A DNA stretch of 18,391 nucleotides from Bacillota bacterium (GTDB taxonomy: Bacteria > Bacillota > Clostridia > Oscillospirales > Ruminococcaceae): assembly GCA_023413185.1 (NCBI GenBank), contig JAEZQD010000156.1:1-18391 (forward strand), written 5' to 3'. Below are positions 1-6,535 of the stretch, in pieces; position 1 is the stretch's first letter; each line of letters opens with the position of its first letter. Position numbers and translations under genes: made by a program. Under the pieces are notes generated by a model. That model had not been told where the DNA came from, ran no database searches, and worked only from the letters and a program-made list of their open reading frames with translations.

Positions 1-153
1 ATTTGCCCCCTCCGCCCTCGGGCGTTTGGGTGCAAATTGATGATGGCAGTTCCGACAAAGATACTTTTGATACCCATCAGAATCTTTGCCGTAACGATAA
101 AATGATTGATTGTTGTTGCATTTCGGACAGTAAATTTGATATGATTTTGCCAT
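1..153 (-). CDS. Zinc-ribbon transposase, N-terminal fragment (cut by window edge)
   Basis: The minus strand is open from an ATG at 153 to the window edge, giving the first 51 residues of a protein. It has a zinc-ribbon: C9-P-K-C12 and C33-R-N-C36 flank the stretch FYRYGKDSDGYQKYLC, followed by the basic segment HHQFAPKRPR. This arrangement is typical of the DNA-binding N-terminus of IS1/IS1595-like and related DDE transposases common in Clostridia. The start is well supported: AAAGGAG lies about 10 bases upstream of the ATG. The catalytic part lies outside the window, so neither the exact IS family nor intactness can be judged. The IS end probably lies somewhere in 160-250, but no inverted repeat can be confirmed because the other end is not present. 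Confidence 0.7.
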   Translation of the reverse strand, partial: MAKSYQIYCPKCNNNQSFYRYGKDSDGYQKYLCRNCHHQFAPKRPRAEGAN

Positions 154-278
154 GAGAACTCGTCTCCTTTCTGGGAGGTACTTGGTTTTGTGGTGAAACT
201 ATTGTACCAGAAGGGCTGACGGGTTCTCAACTTTCATTTAACTTTACAATACGCTCGAGTACCTAAGGAGGAGATACA

Positions 279-743
279 ATGAAAGGATTGAATAATATGA
301 AGAATATTGTCGCTGTTTTTGCCGCTGCTCTCTGTATATACATGATGGCTATACCAGTTTTTGCTGTTAGCGTGCCCCAGGAGGCTGAAGTTACATTAAT
401 GCGGGAAACTGTGCTCAATGTATATGATGATGAGGATGTCGACTTTATGGCAGATCCTGAAATAATAGAATCCGGTTCCATTGTCATCAATCCGAGAAGC
501 AGAAGTGTGCACATCGAGTGGGTTGGGCCTTCTGACAAAGGTGGAGACTGGACATGGGGTACAATCAACTCGACCGTAATCTTCTCTGGTCTGCTGACAA
601 TTGCCTACCAAAATAGGACCTCTGTAAAGGCAGGTAGCAATCCAATCATGACATCTGGTTGGACGGAAGTTGGAGATGCGGCATATGTGGTTGATGGGTA
701 TGCTTTGTTCGGCGGCAACAAAGCTTACTATGACTACAAATAA
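279..743 (+). CDS. Lactococcin 972-like secreted bacteriocin precursor (putative)
   Basis: Small secreted protein of 154 residues. Residues 7-29 form a signal peptide: a Lys, a hydrophobic core, and a likely cleavage after PVFA. The mature part is acidic at first (NVYDDEDVDF). It ends in a Trp/Gly/Tyr-rich domain with GGDWTWG near 88-94, QNRTSVKAG near 111-119, SGWTEVG near 126-132 and a C-terminal NKAYYDYK. This layout (GG-x-W-x-(Y/W)-G, a Ser/Lys-rich middle, SGW, terminal AYY) resembles the lactococcin 972 family, whose founder targets lipid II and cell-wall synthesis. The precursor is longer than the roughly 90 residues of the founder. AAGGAGG at 265-271 with 7-base spacing fixes the start. 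The next gene resembles the family's usual membrane partner, which supports the call. The assignment is by motif pattern only; an unrelated small exported protein remains possible. Confidence 0.6.
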   Translation: MKGLNNMKNIVAVFAAALCIYMMAIPVFAVSVPQEAEVTLMRETVLNVYDDEDVDFMADPEIIESGSIVINPRSRSVHIEWVGPSDKGGDWTWGTINSTVIFSGLLTIAYQNRTSVKAGSNPIMTSGWTEVGDAAYVVDGYALFGGNKAYYDYK

Positions 744-772
744 TTACTAAAAGGTTGGCAAATTGATAAAGA

Positions 773-798
773 GGGGTAGAGTTTAGCTACTCTACTCC
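773..798 (+). promoter_or_regulatory. Intercistronic hairpin between bacteriocin-like gene and membrane gene
   Basis: A 9-bp stem (773-781 pairs with 790-798, one G-T wobble) closes an 8-base loop in the 83-base gap between the two genes. There is no T-run after it, so it is not a normal intrinsic terminator. A stem here could stabilise the 3' end of the bacteriocin-like message or reduce read-through into the membrane gene. That role is inferred. Confidence 0.45.
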
Positions 799-826
799 GC
801 TGCACTATTGTTAAATTGAGGAGCAA

Positions 827-1531
827 ATGATGAAGAATGCTTTTATTATAGCCTTATGCTTCTTACTTGCCCTTCTGTCATGGATTCTATTTGACATATT
901 TTCAATTAATGATTTTAGGAATAAAACAAATATTGATGGGACATATGTTGATATGGATAATATGGGGAATATGAGCAAGTCCGATGCCGTGCAGAAAGTT
1001 CTGGAGGCAGCTGAGAGTAACAATGTAATTATCATTAAGCGAGATATAACATATTACTTTGAATCTAAAGACCAGAATCGGTTGGTGGACGCCACTCTTT
1101 ACACTACGGATTGCCAGACCGTCACAGACATAATTATGCAAAACGGCATAACAGCAGTTGAAAATAGACCTTCTAACATTCAGGGCATTATCCTTGATAC
1201 ATTCGACAAAAGATATTCTGTTTCAGTATACCCTCTCAACTCTCCTTTGAATAATACGATTAATGGAGAGTATATTGTTGTCGGAACTAATAGCGACGGT
1301 TTTATTAACCAACTCGCAAAACATCATATTGTCTGTAATATACAAAAAGAGGGGTATAGTTACAATTCAAATGTTCTTCTTGTCTTCAAAAATAAGTTAA
1401 TCATATTCTTTATCTGTTTTATTATGATTATGTTTTGGGGGCTTATCATATTATCAATAAATCTCAAGTTAATCAGTGTGAAGCGCTTGTTAGGTTATGG
1501 TAGGGTTCGAATAACAAGTGATAGATTGTAA
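827..1531 (+). pseudogene. Bacteriocin-associated membrane protein (DUF1430-like), truncated by IS30
   Basis: The remaining 234 residues begin with a membrane helix (about 4-24), continue with some 165 residues that should lie outside the membrane, and reach a second helix at about 191-211. After this comes KLISVKRLLGYGRVRI, which matches the (I/V)K-x-L-x-GY pattern following the first core helix of FtsX-like bacteriocin-associated permeases (DUF1430 / TIGR01654 type). Family members usually have about 650-700 residues, so roughly two thirds are missing. The last native codon is at about 1523-1525. The terminal TTG TAA comes from the left end of the IS30 element, and no continuation is seen after 2580. 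GAGGAG (818-823) is only 3 bases from the ATG at 827 and 6 from the ATG at 830, so 830 may be the true start. The usual partner ATPase is absent from the window. The family call is by architecture and gene order. Confidence 0.55.
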
Positions 1532-1546
1532 AATGAAGTGCGCCAC
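1525..1546 (+). repeat. IS30 left terminal inverted repeat
   Basis: It pairs with 2559-2580. The inner 11 bases AAGTGCGCCAC (1536-1546) are identical in both ends, as is the outer ATTGT. The middle six bases agree at two positions (AA). The repeat supplies the stop codon of the interrupted membrane-protein gene. Confidence 0.75.
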
Positions 1547-1631
1547 CCAAGGCTGGGTAAAAAGGTAGCCCACAATGAAACCTTCGTGTAGAATGAAGTT
1601 GTTCAGACACCATTCAGACGGAGGCAACAAT

Positions 1632-2576
1632 ATGAGCTACCACCATCTTAGCACATTCGAACGCGGACGCATAGATGAGTTATTGAAATTAGGGTATTCC
1701 CATCGAGAAATTGCAACTAGGCTTGGTAGACACCATTCCTGCATAGACCGAGAGCTAAAACGCAATAAAAGGGGCGCAGGCTATGATTGTGTGTCTGCCC
1801 AGTCAGTCTACCATGCTCGCCGATGCAATTCTAAGCCTCTGGGCAAACGTTCAGACAGTCTAGTATCAATTATTGAGGAAAAGCTTTCTGCTACATGGTC
1901 ACCAGAGCAAATCGCCAACACGGTAACGCTCGGCGTTGTTAGCTTCAAAACCATTTACAATTGGCTCTACGCCGGGAAGTTGTACGATGCGGATATTCGG
2001 TATTTGCGCCACAAGGGAAAGCGCAGAAAAGCAGAGAGACGCGGTAAGTTTTCCATGGGAACACCAATTTCGGAACGTCCGGAAGAAGTAAAGCATCGCC
2101 AAACCTTCGGTCACTGGGAGCTGGACACCATTGTCTCAAGCCGTGGCGAAAGCAAGGGCTGCTTCGCTACCTTTGTTGAGCGCAAGAGCCGACTTTATAC
2201 GGCGCTATTGATTCCAGACAGGACGGCCGCATCTATGGAGCGAACAATCTCACAGCTATACCGTACATTGCCAGAAGGTGCTTTCAAAACCGGCACAACC
2301 GACCGTGGCAAAGAGTTTGCCTGTTACGGCAAAATTCAATCGGAACTGGCTCTGCCTCTCTATTTTGCCGATGCCTACTCATCTTGGCAAAGAGGCAGTA
2401 ATGAGAACTCCAACGGTCTGCTAAGAGAGTTCTATCCCAAGAAAACTGATTTAGGCAAGGTTAAGCAGTATGAGTTGGCTCACAACCTGCTCCTCATTAA
2501 CAGTCGTCCAAGAAAATGTCTCGGTTGGAAATCTCCCATTCAAGTATTTCTATACGAAGTGGCGCACTTGTCTTGA
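1632..2576 (+). CDS. IS30-family transposase
   Basis: DDE transposase that excises and inserts the element by cut and paste through a circular or tandem intermediate. The start at 1632 is chosen because GGAGG at 1620-1624 is 7 bases upstream and the product then begins MSYHHLSTFERGRI, the usual IS30 N-terminus. An ATG at 1575 is in frame but lacks such a site. The 314 residues match family length. An N-terminal helix-turn-helix (LGYSHREIATRLGRHHSCI) is followed by a second DNA-binding segment and the integrase core. The catalytic triad is D165 (HWELDTI), D224 (TTDRGKEF) and E258 (GSNENSNG), with D-to-E spacing of 34. C-terminal KCLGWKSP is another IS30 hallmark. The frame is intact, so the enzyme may be active. 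Confidence 0.93.
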   Translation: MSYHHLSTFERGRIDELLKLGYSHREIATRLGRHHSCIDRELKRNKRGAGYDCVSAQSVYHARRCNSKPLGKRSDSLVSIIEEKLSATWSPEQIANTVTLGVVSFKTIYNWLYAGKLYDADIRYLRHKGKRRKAERRGKFSMGTPISERPEEVKHRQTFGHWELDTIVSSRGESKGCFATFVERKSRLYTALLIPDRTAASMERTISQLYRTLPEGAFKTGTTDRGKEFACYGKIQSELALPLYFADAYSSWQRGSNENSNGLLREFYPKKTDLGKVKQYELAHNLLLINSRPRKCLGWKSPIQVFLYEVAHLS

Positions 2577-2580
2577 CAAT
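2559..2580 (-). repeat. IS30 right terminal inverted repeat
   Basis: Reverse complement of the left end; the inner AAGTGCGCCAC core is identical. The repeat overlaps the last six codons and the stop of the transposase gene. Its outer end TTGACAAT also looks like an outward-facing -35 box, but no good -10 box follows at the right distance. Confidence 0.75.
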
Positions 2581-2651
2581 TCATCTTAAGAAATTGTCAT
2601 AACCATTAAAAAAAATTGTCACTACAACCATTATTAAATAATTATAACTAC

Positions 2652-2688
2652 TTGACATATATAAAATAGTAATTATAATATGTATTAT
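2652..2688 (+). promoter_or_regulatory. Consensus sigma-A promoter with overlapping palindromic operator
   Basis: TTGACA at 2652-2657 and TATAAT at 2674-2679 are both perfect consensus boxes, separated by 16 bases. The palindrome ATAATA-TG-TATTAT (2675-2688) covers the -10 box and the bases just after it. A repressor bound there would block RNA polymerase. PadR regulators commonly bind palindromes in their own promoter, so autoregulation of the gene starting at 2737 is the likely role. The boxes and palindrome are seen; the binding protein is inferred. Confidence 0.7.
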
Positions 2689-2736
2689 ATAACAATTTAT
2701 ATATAATTTATTATATATATTAAGGAGAAGATACAC

Positions 2737-3285
2737 ATGTCATTACAATATGCAATTCTTGGATTGCTATCATACAAATCCATGTCAGGCTATGATATAA
2801 AACTTATAATTGATAAATCTATCAATTATTTTTGGTCTGCACATCTAAGCCAGATTTACAGGGAACTAAGCTTGCTTGAAAACAAAGAATTGATTTCCTC
2901 AATTATTGAGAAACAAAATGACAGACCTGATAAGAAGATATACAGTATTGAAGAAAGTGGTAAAATAGTATTCCATGAATGGTTGAAATCTACACCCGAC
3001 AGCCTGTCAGCTCCTGTAAGAGATGAATTTAGTACTAGAGTTTTCTTTGGTTCCCGCCTACAGCATAATGAACTTATCAATCTTTTTGAAAAATTCATTG
3101 AAGAAAAACGCATGAAAGCTAAAACTCTTAGTGCTATTGAAAGTTACATAAGTAAGATGGCAGATGAATTTAATACTCAGGAAGACAAATTATATTGGGG
3201 ACTTACGCTTAAGAGAGGAATTATGATGAATGAGGTCTTAATTAAATGGGGAGAAGAGTGTATTAAATTGTTAACCGTAAAGTAA
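2737..3285 (+). CDS. PadR-family transcriptional regulator
   Basis: Cytoplasmic DNA-binding regulator of 182 residues. The N-terminal winged helix-turn-helix has the PadR signature: SLQYAILGLLSYKSMSGYDI at 2-21, then WSAHLSQIYRELSLLENKELI and the wing KKIYSIEESGKIVFHEWL. Residues from about 95 on form the helical C-terminal dimerisation domain of the PadR/Vir_act_alpha_C type, with FFGSRL and a long coiled stretch. Length fits the PadR subgroup with a large C-terminal domain. AAGGAG lies 9-10 bases before the start. The gene has a strong promoter with an overlapping palindrome and is followed 47 bases later by a ferredoxin-nitroreductase on the same strand. It is therefore likely a self-regulated repressor of that gene, responding to a phenolic or other toxic small molecule. 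The ligand is unknown. Confidence 0.9.
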   Translation: MSLQYAILGLLSYKSMSGYDIKLIIDKSINYFWSAHLSQIYRELSLLENKELISSIIEKQNDRPDKKIYSIEESGKIVFHEWLKSTPDSLSAPVRDEFSTRVFFGSRLQHNELINLFEKFIEEKRMKAKTLSAIESYISKMADEFNTQEDKLYWGLTLKRGIMMNEVLIKWGEECIKLLTVK

Positions 3286-3332
3286 TTATTTGATTTTAAT
3301 AGATTGATTATGTAAGAAGGATGGTTAAGAGA

Positions 3333-4235
3333 ATGTTGAAGAATCGATTACATATTGATGAGGCTAAATGTAGAAAATGTGGCATTTGTGTAACTGCTTG
3401 CCCTGTAAAAGTATTCGAAAAGAGAAATGAGACAATTAGTATATGTTATGATAAGTTGGATTTTTGTATAAACTGCAAAGATTGTATTTCAGTATGTCCT
3501 TCAGGGTCTATTACAAATCAAGATTTTGATTTGGAGAAGCTTCCAGTAGATGATATACCATACGATATAGAAAAGTTATTAAGTAATTTAAAAAATAGGC
3601 GAACAGTAAGGAAATACAAAAACAGAAGTTTAACAGAAGAAGAAATAAAATATATAGGAGAAGTAGCATCGCTGGCACCTAGGGGCGGACATACGGAAGG
3701 GGTAAAAAATACAGGTATTATTATAGTAAAGGATATAAATGTAATAAAGAAAATCAGAGACTATTCTTATGACTATATATGCGTGTTAAGGAAAAAACTA
3801 ACTTCACCTATATTAAAAATAGGTACAATATTTAACAAATCTCAAAATAAGAGCATAAATAGTACTGTTGAAAGAATAGATTTGGCTTTAAATCTTAAAC
3901 AGCACGATATTGATATGCTTACATATGATGCACCGAACTTGATTATACTCCATTGTGAGAAGGGGAGTCCAGTATCCAGGGAAAATGCAAGTATAATGGA
4001 ATACCAGATAATGCTTGGGGCAGAAGCTTTAGGGTTAGGGACATGCTTTTTAGGATGGATAAGTTTTGCTCTACAGTCATTTCAAGTAAGAAAAGCAAAA
4101 GAGCTAAAAATGATTAATAATATCCTGGAAGTTCCGGTTAATCGTGAAATTGTAGCAGTTTTTTCAATAGGACAAAAACAGTTTAAATATTATAAAATTA
4201 AAAACAGAGAAAAGTGCATGATAACTGTTAAGTAA
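3333..4235 (+). CDS. Ferredoxin-nitroreductase fusion (2x[4Fe-4S] plus FMN nitroreductase domain)
   Basis: Predicted cytoplasmic flavin oxidoreductase of 300 residues. Residues 1-60 hold two [4Fe-4S] motifs: C13-x2-C16-x2-C19-x3-C23-P and C45-x2-C48-x2-C51-x3-C55-P. From about residue 88 a nitroreductase domain begins with the FMN-binding RRTVRKYKNRSL and continues through AxLAPRGGH, DAPNLIILH, MEYQIMLGAEALGLGTCFLGW and the C-terminal VFSIGQ. The fusion would pass electrons from reduced ferredoxin or an internal donor to FMN; the substrate (nitro compound, enone or quinone) cannot be told. An in-frame ATG at 3321 directly abuts AGAAGG and cannot use it well. The ATG at 3333 gives a workable 12-base distance, so it is preferred. 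The gene lies downstream of the PadR regulator, probably in one transcript. Codon use is strongly AT-rich, as in its neighbours. Confidence 0.88.
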   Translation: MLKNRLHIDEAKCRKCGICVTACPVKVFEKRNETISICYDKLDFCINCKDCISVCPSGSITNQDFDLEKLPVDDIPYDIEKLLSNLKNRRTVRKYKNRSLTEEEIKYIGEVASLAPRGGHTEGVKNTGIIIVKDINVIKKIRDYSYDYICVLRKKLTSPILKIGTIFNKSQNKSINSTVERIDLALNLKQHDIDMLTYDAPNLIILHCEKGSPVSRENASIMEYQIMLGAEALGLGTCFLGWISFALQSFQVRKAKELKMINNILEVPVNREIVAVFSIGQKQFKYYKIKNREKCMITVK

Positions 4236-4272
4236 TATCCGCATATGGCGTTATATTTCAAAAGGAGCATCA

Positions 4273-4335
4273 ATGGAAGAACTTGATATGGATGCGGCAA
4301 GATCGGTTACATTTTTACGCAATATTATGCAATGA
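4273..4335 (+). CDS. Possible 20-residue leader or gene remnant
   Basis: A short frame, MEELDMDAARSVTFLRNIMQ, begins 8 bases after a good AAAGGAG (4260-4266) and stops at TGA 4333-4335. In the same frame after the stop comes a second short open piece ending at TAG, so this may be the decayed start of a longer gene. I recognise no family. The strong ribosome site is the only reason to list it. Confidence 0.25.
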   Translation: MEELDMDAARSVTFLRNIMQ

Positions 4336-4393
4336 TTGACTATATTTGAGGAAAAATTAGAATTTATTTCCTGCGAGTTGTTCTAGCCAGATA

Positions 4394-4402
4394 TGTTATA
4401 CT
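4394..4402 (+). promoter_or_regulatory. Extended -10 promoter before the [2Fe-2S] protein gene
   Basis: TG at 4394-4395, one base, then TATACT at 4397-4402 forms an extended -10 element. A start of transcription near 4409 would leave a leader of about 30 bases containing AAGGAGA before the ATG at 4440. No good -35 box is seen at 16-18 bases, as is common with extended -10 promoters. Confidence 0.45.
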
Positions 4403-4439
4403 AGATAAGTAAATTACACAAATAAGGAGACATAACAAG

Positions 4440-4784
4440 ATGGCACAAAATAGAATAATATGTATAAAAAATGATGTTGATTATTTATCCATTAGAAAGG
4501 CAATGACATCTGGTGCAAGAACAGTTGATGAATTAGTTGAACTTGCAGGTGTATGCACGGAATGTGATGGATGTATAAGTGAATTAAGTGCAATACTTTC
4601 TTCTGTTTGTGGCTGTAAGAAAGTTTCTCTAGAAGCAGTAGTAAATGCAGTTAAAAATGGTGCTGATACGGTAGAAAAGGTTGGAGAGATAACAGGTGCT
4701 GGAACTGGTGTAAATGAAGAAACTGGCGAGGTATGTGGAAAATGCAAGGGTCTCATCCAGAATATTATTGATCTTGGTCGGTAG
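4440..4784 (+). CDS. Tandem BFD-like [2Fe-2S] protein
   Basis: Small soluble protein of 114 residues built from two repeats of the bacterioferritin-associated-ferredoxin-like (BFD / Fer2_BFD) fold. Repeat 1 runs from ICIKNDVDYLSIRKAM through GARTVDELVELAGVCTECDGC. Repeat 2 runs from VCGCKKVSLEAVVNAV through GADTVEKVGEITGAG to VCGKCKGLIQNII. Repeat 2 has a full four-cysteine set (C57-x-C59 and C99-x2-C102). Repeat 1 has C8 but Lys instead of the second cysteine of C-x-C, plus C39, C42 and C45, so its cluster may be altered or lost. BFD domains carry electrons or sense iron and are often parts of larger oxidoreductases; a stand-alone tandem is less usual. AAGGAGA fixes the start. It lies downstream of the nitroreductase with its own promoter-like site and terminator, and could be an electron-transfer partner (inferred). 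Confidence 0.75.
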   Translation: MAQNRIICIKNDVDYLSIRKAMTSGARTVDELVELAGVCTECDGCISELSAILSSVCGCKKVSLEAVVNAVKNGADTVEKVGEITGAGTGVNEETGEVCGKCKGLIQNIIDLGR

Positions 4785-4821
4785 ACATAGAAAAGTTATA
4801 ATAAAGTAAACGTTAAATTTG

Positions 4822-4863
4822 ATCCTCCAGACTTCGGTTTGGGGGATTCGTTTTCATTCTTTT
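4822..4863 (+). terminator. Rho-independent terminator of the PadR/nitroreductase/[2Fe-2S] group
   Basis: An 11-bp stem (4822-4832 with 4837-4847, two G-T wobbles) has a TTCG tetraloop closed by C-G, a very stable fold. It is followed by the T-rich tract 4848-4863. On the opposite strand the wobbles become mismatches and there is no T-run, so it acts on plus-strand transcripts. It sits between convergent genes and overlaps the 3' end of the MATE gene. Confidence 0.85.
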
Positions 4864-5957
4864 AGTACTTTTCTAAATTGGCTTACAAACATTATGGTTG
4901 TAACTGTAACAGCAAGGAAATCAGCTATGGGTTCTGCAAGATATACAGCAGAAACCTTATTCTCCATGAATAACGGTAATAGGAAGATAAGTGGAATCAG
5001 TAAAATAATCTTACGAAGAATGGCAAGGAATACGGATGCTTTTGCATTGCCCAGGGCGATAAATGTCTGCTGACAGCTGACTTGAATCCCAAGTAATAAA
5101 GATGCTGCCATATAAATTCGTAACGCAGAAATCGTAGCACCGATTAATTGAGCATCGGATGTAAAAATACGGGCGAACATCTGAGGGAACAGCATAGCCA
5201 ATGCCCATAATAATGTAGAATAACCGATTGCTGATTTGAGCAATAAAATAAAGGGATCTTTTACTCTAGATGAATTCTCTGCGCCATAATTATAACTGAT
5301 AATAGGCTGTGCTCCTTGGGTGAGCCCCATCAAAGGAAGCATGGAGAATTGCATTATGCTTGATAGAATGGTCATAGCACCCACTGCCAAATCGCCACCA
5401 TATTTCTGTAGTGATGTATTAAAAGCAATGATTAAGATACTCTCTGTAGACTGCATGATAAATGGTGACAATCCAAGGGCAATACAAGGCAGAAAGGTTT
5501 TTAAATCAATCTTCAAACATTTCTTTTTAATCGTTATTAGACTCTTGTTACCTCTTAGAAATGATACAACCCATATGGCAGATATTGCCTGTGAAAGGAT
5601 GGTTGCCAAAGCGGCTCCCTTCACGCCCATGTTAAATCCAAATATCAGAATGGGATCTAATATAATATTAGCAATTGCTCCGATGGTTACTGTAAGCATA
5701 CTGGTTTTAGCAAAGCCCTGTGCAGTTATGAATGCATTCAAACCTAACGACAGTTGGACGAATATAGTTCCAATGGCATATATTCTCATATAATCGAAAG
5801 CATAGCCAATCGTATTTTCGCTGGCACCGAACAACATTAGCATTTTTTCTCCATACATAAGTACTACAGCAGTTAATATAATTGCCACCAATACTAGTGC
5901 AGTGGTACAATTGCCAAGTATTTTTTCGGCCGCTTCTTTATTTTTCCTACCCAACAT
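4854..5957 (-). pseudogene. MATE-family efflux transporter, N-terminally truncated
   Basis: Integral membrane antiporter of the multidrug and toxic compound extrusion family, which exports cationic drugs using Na+ or H+ gradients. The 367 residues show MATE hallmarks: LGRKNKEAAEKILGN at the start, AFITAQGFAKTSMLTVTIGA, NIILDPILIFGFNMGVKGAALAT, then GLTQGAQPIISYNYGAEN opening the second half, and FIALGNAKASVFLAILRK. Family proteins have about 450 residues, with the LGRKN loop following the second helix near residue 80-90. About two helices are therefore missing. In the same frame, homology can be followed slightly upstream (GWASIM) before a TGA. The sequence then becomes the tyrosine recombinase gene in another frame. 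The ATG at 5957 overlaps that gene's stop as TAATG, so a shortened product could be made by reinitiation, but it would be unlikely to work as a transporter. Confidence 0.85.
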
Positions 5958-6514
5958 TATGGATGCCCACCCAGTAATCCGGCAAGAAGTATCGGCAAAT
6001 ATATCTTTTCATTTTTTGATACCGAGAACAAAAACACCATCTGCTCCACGCTATAAAAACGGGCTATGTACGGGATTTTTCTAGGTCTTTCCACTTTATT
6101 CATCGGGTTAGAAGCTATTCTGTCATGAAGTTCAGCGTATTTAAGCGCTGTAAACAAATTGGCATGATGCTTTAAAACAGTATTGGGAGATAATCCCGAT
6201 TTCAATTTGTACGCATAGTATGCTTCAATATCATCGCAATTTAGTGCGCATAAGGTAATGTTCTTATCTTTAAAATATGGATACAAGTGTTTATCAAATA
6301 CTTTTTTGTACTCATTATATGTATTTGGCTGAATTTTGGATGCATGGCGCTCAAGCCACTCATCCAAATAATCGCAAAATAGGCTGTCGTCAGTTGTTTG
6401 CAAGCATGGTTCGTTGTTAAAGCTTTCACTTATTAAGTTGTAAAGAGATGTTATTTGGCGGTTTTGCTCCTGCAACATTAGTTCTACATTGCTTGTTTGT
6501 TTCTGTCCCAACAT
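5957..6514 (-). pseudogene. Phage/ICE-type tyrosine recombinase, C-terminally truncated
   Basis: The 185 residues hold the N-terminal part of an integrase: a helical lead segment, then the SAM-like core-binding domain (DYLDEWLERHASKIQPNTYNEYKKVFDKH, AYKLKSGLSPNTVLKHHANLFTALKYAELHDRIASNPMNKVERPR). It then reaches the opening of the catalytic domain, IARFYSVEQMVFLFSV and YLPILLAGLLG. Full enzymes have about 380-400 residues; the catalytic R, H-x-x-R and Y residues are all missing. Homology stops at about 5970 and the frame ends at TAA 5957-5959, where the MATE fragment takes over. The start at 6514 follows AAAGGAG at a rather long 11 bases. It lies right beside a tRNA-Gln 3' fragment, the usual place for the integrase of a tRNA-targeting element. 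Confidence 0.85.
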
Positions 6515-6535
6515 TTTAGTCTGCGCTCCTTTAAA

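Larger units (their letters stand above)
1525..2580 (+). mobile_element. IS30-family insertion sequence, about 1.06 kb, apparently complete
   Basis: The element is bounded by imperfect terminal inverted repeats. The left is ATTGTAAAATG then AAGTGCGCCAC (1525-1546). The right, read on the other strand, is ATTGTCAAGAC then AAGTGCGCCAC (2580-2559). It contains one intact transposase gene, whose last codons lie within the right repeat. No target duplication is seen: the bases left of 1525 (..GTGATAG) and right of 2580 (TCATCTT..) do not match. Together with the missing 3' part of the interrupted gene, this suggests that a deletion followed the insertion. The exact outer bases are estimated from the repeat match and could shift by a few positions. 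Confidence 0.8.

Noticed and set aside
205..250. Terminal inverted repeat of the left transposon and a promoter for the bacteriocin-like gene (TACAAT at 245-250)
   Set aside because: The other IS end is outside the window so no repeat can be matched, and no -35 box sits at a suitable distance from TACAAT.
1503..1512. GGGTTCGAAT, identical to part of the tRNA-Gln T-arm, as a possible left attachment site
   Set aside because: Only 10 bases match, they lie within the coding sequence of the membrane protein, and neither the rest of the T-stem nor the CCA end follows. Chance match.
2573..2602. Outward promoter formed by the IS30 right end (TTGACA)
   Set aside because: No acceptable -10 box lies 16-18 bases on; the padR gene has its own perfect promoter further down.
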